Shown here: in pieces, positions 57,227 to 59,321 of the stretch
Layout of the letters: the number at the start of each line of letters is the position of its first letter
Position numbering within the stretch: position 1 is the stretch's first letter
NCBI GenBank assembly: GCA_029260755.1
Contig: JAJDCQ010000109.1
Span: 1 to 59,321, forward strand
From: Planctomycetota bacterium
GTDB taxonomy: Bacteria; Planctomycetota; J058; JAJDCQ01
DNA: 59,321 nt
Reading direction: 5' to 3'
Translations under genes and position numbers: made by a program
The notes under the pieces: generated by a model
What the model was told of the DNA's origin: nothing
Databases searched by the model: none
What the model saw: the letters and a program-made list of their open reading frames with translations, nothing else

Positions 57227-58993
57227 ATGACCACCCGCGCTCCCCTTCGTCTCCCGACCGCCCGCCTCGGCTCGATCGCCGCGGGCGCGGCCCTCATCGC
57301 CGCCGCCGCCCTCGGCGCGACCGCCAGCTCCCGCGCCGACGACGACGGCCCGACCCCGGCCGCGGCGCCGACCTTCGCCGAGCTCGACGCCGAGGTCGCC
57401 GCCCTCCGCGAGGAGAAGGTGGCCTGGCGCGAGATCGCCTGGAAGAGCTGCCTCCTCGAGGGGCTCGCCGAGGCGAAGCGCCAGAACAAGCCCGTCGTCT
57501 GCTGGGTCTTCATCGATCGACCGATCGACGACGAACGCTGCTGAGTGTTCGCCGCGGCCGCCCGTGAGGTGGTCTTCAGCCAGAAGCCGGTCGTCGACAG
57601 CGTCCGCGAGCACTTCGTGCCCGTCGCTCTGAAAGCCGGTCTCGTCGCGCAGCCCCGGTCCGACGCCGAGGGGCGGTTCTACGACCAGCTCCGCCGCACC
57701 CAGCCCGCGCCGCAGGGGATCGCGGCGATGAGCCCCGCGGGCGAGGTGATCGCCTGGGCGCTCTCGTTCGACGACGACGCGAGCATCGTCGCCTTCTTCG
57801 ACCACGTCCGCGAGCGCTGGGCCGCGCACGACGGCGCCGACCCGCTGCCGACCGAGCGCTTCCGCTCCTTCCCGAGCCAGAAGATGGAGGACCTCGCGTT
57901 CGAGGGCGGGCCGTTGCCGGCGGTGACCGACGAGGGCCACCGCAAGGAGGACGGTCGCTGCCGGGCGATCCGCCGCTTCCGCGAGGGGACCCTGTCAGGC
58001 CGCGCCGTCGGCCGCACCTTCCGCGACGGCGAGCCGTGGGGCGAGCCGTGGCGGCAGGAGCACTACATCGAGGACCGGTTCGAGCTCGACCTCGACGCGC
58101 AGGCCGTCCTCGCCCAGGCCGCCGCGAAGGCGACCCCGGGGGAGAAGGTCATCGTCGACGAGCTCGGCCGCGCGCTCGCCGGCAACGCGTTCCTCGGCAT
58201 GCTCGACGTCCTGCCGCTCGGCGGCGTGCCGGGGGCGAAGAGCGAGTCGAGCCGGCTCGAGGTGTGGATCCGCAAGATCGACGGGCGCGAGGGCGAGCTC
58301 GAGATCGGCGGGAACACCGACGTCGAGGCCTCGCCCGACGCGATCGGCAAGCGGACCGACGGCCGACGCTTCGAGAACCACGTCCGGCTCCGGTGGCGCG
58401 GGCTCATCGCCGTCGACGGCCGCCGGATCACCCGCCTGGTCGCCGTCGCCGACGGCCGCCAGCGGCTCCGGTGGGGCAACGATGGTCGCTTCGCCCTCGG
58501 CGACCGTCCCGAGTCGGCGCACCTCCCCGCCGGGCACGCGATCGACCTCGACAGCGACGTCCGCTTCGGCCTGACCGCGGAGCCCGTGACCGGCGACGAG
58601 CTCGCCGCGAGCCCCGCCGAGGAGACCCGCGATGCTCCGAAGGGTCCGCCCCCGGCGAGCCTCCGCGACAAGATGCAGCGCCTCCAGCGCGCGGTCGGCG
58701 CCGCGCGCCGGGCGGGCCGGAATCCCGAGCGAGTGATCGGAGAGCTGATGCCACGCTTCCAGCCGCTCGCCGAGAGCGGCCGGTTCGAAGAGGCGGAGAA
58801 GGTGCTCGACGAGGCGCTCCGCCGCATCGAGGCAGCGGGCGACGGCGCGGGAGAGACGCGTCCACGATCCGGCGACGGCCCTGATCGCTCGGAGCTCGAC
58901 GAGCAGATCGAACACCTCGAGGAGCAGAAGGCCCGCATCGAGGAGCGCCTCCGCGAGCTGCGCCGCCTGCGCGAGGAGCGCGGCGGACGCTGA
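57227..58993 (+). CDS. Exported thioredoxin-like protein with in-frame UGA, candidate selenoprotein
   Basis: 588 residues if the UGA at 57542-57544 is read as selenocysteine (position 106). Start ATG 57227 has a near-ideal AGGAGG 7 nt upstream. A signal peptide spans 1-37 (cleavage after SSRA). Residues about 74-140 read like a thioredoxin fold: EAKRQNKPVVCWVFIDRP, then DDERC followed directly by UGA, then helix VFAAAAREVVFSQKPVVDSV and REHFVPVALK. The frame stays open for 483 codons after the UGA with unchanged composition. The rest is strand-rich, with a C-terminal Glu/Arg coiled coil (about 555-588). A possible bacterial SECIS hairpin follows the UGA. Alternatives: nonsense mutation, sequencing error, or a second gene starting at GTG 57545 (no ribosome binding site seen). 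Confidence 0.72.
57556..57574 (+). promoter_or_regulatory. Candidate SECIS-like hairpin after UGA
   Basis: GGCCGCC (57556-57562) pairs with GGTGGTC (57568-57574): five G-C and two G-U pairs closing the loop CGTGA, whose second base is G. There are 18 nt between the UGA and the loop. This shape and distance fit the loose description of bacterial SECIS elements, which lie within the coding sequence just 3' of UGA. In DNA this GC-rich many stems of this size arise by chance, and GCCGCGGC beside it can pair with itself. Confidence 0.4.
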
Positions 58994-59057
58994 CGACCTC
59001 GCCGCCCCCCGGACCGCCGATCGGACCGGACCTTCCGGCTCGCCTATCGTGATTCCA

Positions 59058-59144
59058 GGGGTCAGGTCCAGGATTCACACCAGAGGGCCGCGTCACACCA
59101 GCGACTGCGACAGATTCGCTCGTGTGATTCCTGGACCTGACCCC
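59058..59144 (-). repeat. GGGGTCAGGTCC inverted-repeat element, copy 3
   Basis: Inverted repeat with ends GGGGTCAGGTCCAGGATTCA and its mirror, 64 bp past the stop of the UGA-containing gene. It is in the opposite orientation to copy 1: bases 59109-59144 on the minus strand are identical over 36 bp to 12379-12414. The interior differs by a deletion of one of the internal units. Symmetric GATTC sequences extend slightly outside on both sides. Confidence 0.85.
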
Positions 59145-59321
59145 TTCGATTCAGGGCTTCCATCGCGAGGAGGGTCCCTTCGCCAGGAAGCACGCTCCCG
59201 TGCCGAGGCCCCTCCGGAGTCACTCGGTTCGTTCCCTCCAGTCGGACATCGGTTCGCTCATGGAGGGGGGCAGTTCCACGGCGCGTTCGGCGCCGACTGC
59301 TGAACGTCCCACGTCTCGCCA
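59145..59321. other. Terminal non-coding stretch
   Basis: 177 bp to the window end. I see no gene, RNA or recognisable signal. An open frame running from the repeat through this stretch begins inside the mobile element and is not convincing. Together with the repeat and short flanks this accounts for the 328 bp after the last gene. Confidence 0.5.

Noticed and set aside
57545..58993. Separate gene starting at GTG directly after the UGA
   Set aside because: No ribosome binding site of its own, and it would begin in the middle of a thioredoxin-like fold whose first half and signal peptide lie upstream in the same frame.
59049..59303. 84-residue open frame at the window end
   Set aside because: Begins inside the GGGGTCAGGTCC repeat, has no ribosome binding site and no recognisable content.

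Overview
The window is uniformly very GC-rich and densely coding. I judge it most likely to be chromosome of a Planctomycetota bacterium, probably an environmental or metagenome-derived lineage. The reasons are seven Hanks-type Ser/Thr protein kinases (STPKs) with large, varied C-terminal extensions, an ECF sigma factor fused to a membrane helix and carboxypeptidase-regulatory-like repeats, and a cluster of tig, clpP, clpX, rpmE and prfA with prmC and murA farther along. Myxobacteria or another kinase-rich, high-GC phylum cannot be excluded from sequence alone.

Layout. 1-5.4 kb: an STPK cut by the window edge behind an FHA-domain gene, then an M20 metallopeptidase and a GGDEF diguanylate cyclase. 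5.4-14 kb: YgiQ-type radical SAM protein; a second, paralogous GGDEF gene coupled to an RsmB-like rRNA methyltransferase; an exported HEAT-repeat protein; murA. 14-23 kb: the sigma factor fusion, an AsmA-like protein, an STPK with TPRs, prmC. 23-32.2 kb: Ntn-hydrolase acylase, a zinc-ribbon membrane protein, then the housekeeping block prfA, rpmE, clpX, clpP, tig and tRNA-Gly (all minus strand), headed by a consensus sigma-70 promoter. 32.2-39.7 kb: an RlmI-like methyltransferase overlapping a beta-propeller STPK and followed by a 105-residue protein; an iron-type alcohol dehydrogenase. 39.8-56.1 kb: an STPK-dominated region with four large kinases around a ThiF/MoeB-type enzyme and several small proteins. 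56.1-59.3 kb: a DUF502 membrane protein, then an exported thioredoxin-like protein interrupted by one in-frame UGA.

The most interesting feature is that last gene (57227-58993). A strong ribosome binding site and signal peptide lead into a thioredoxin-like segment reading Cys-UGA, after which the same frame stays open for 483 codons. A 7-bp stem with a 5-nt loop begins 11 nt after the UGA. It is a good selenocysteine candidate, with the UGA giving Sec106 beside Cys105.

Two dispersed inverted-repeat families occur. One (GGGGTCAGGTCC ends) has three copies at 12.4, 17.5 and 59.1 kb, each downstream of a stop codon. The other (CACCACGGAGACACGGAGG arms) has two copies at 25.4 and 38.3 kb. No transposase, integrase, CRISPR array, phage gene or rRNA gene was seen. 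Functional themes are Ser/Thr phosphorylation signalling, cyclic-di-GMP signalling, and ribosome, translation and proteolysis housekeeping.
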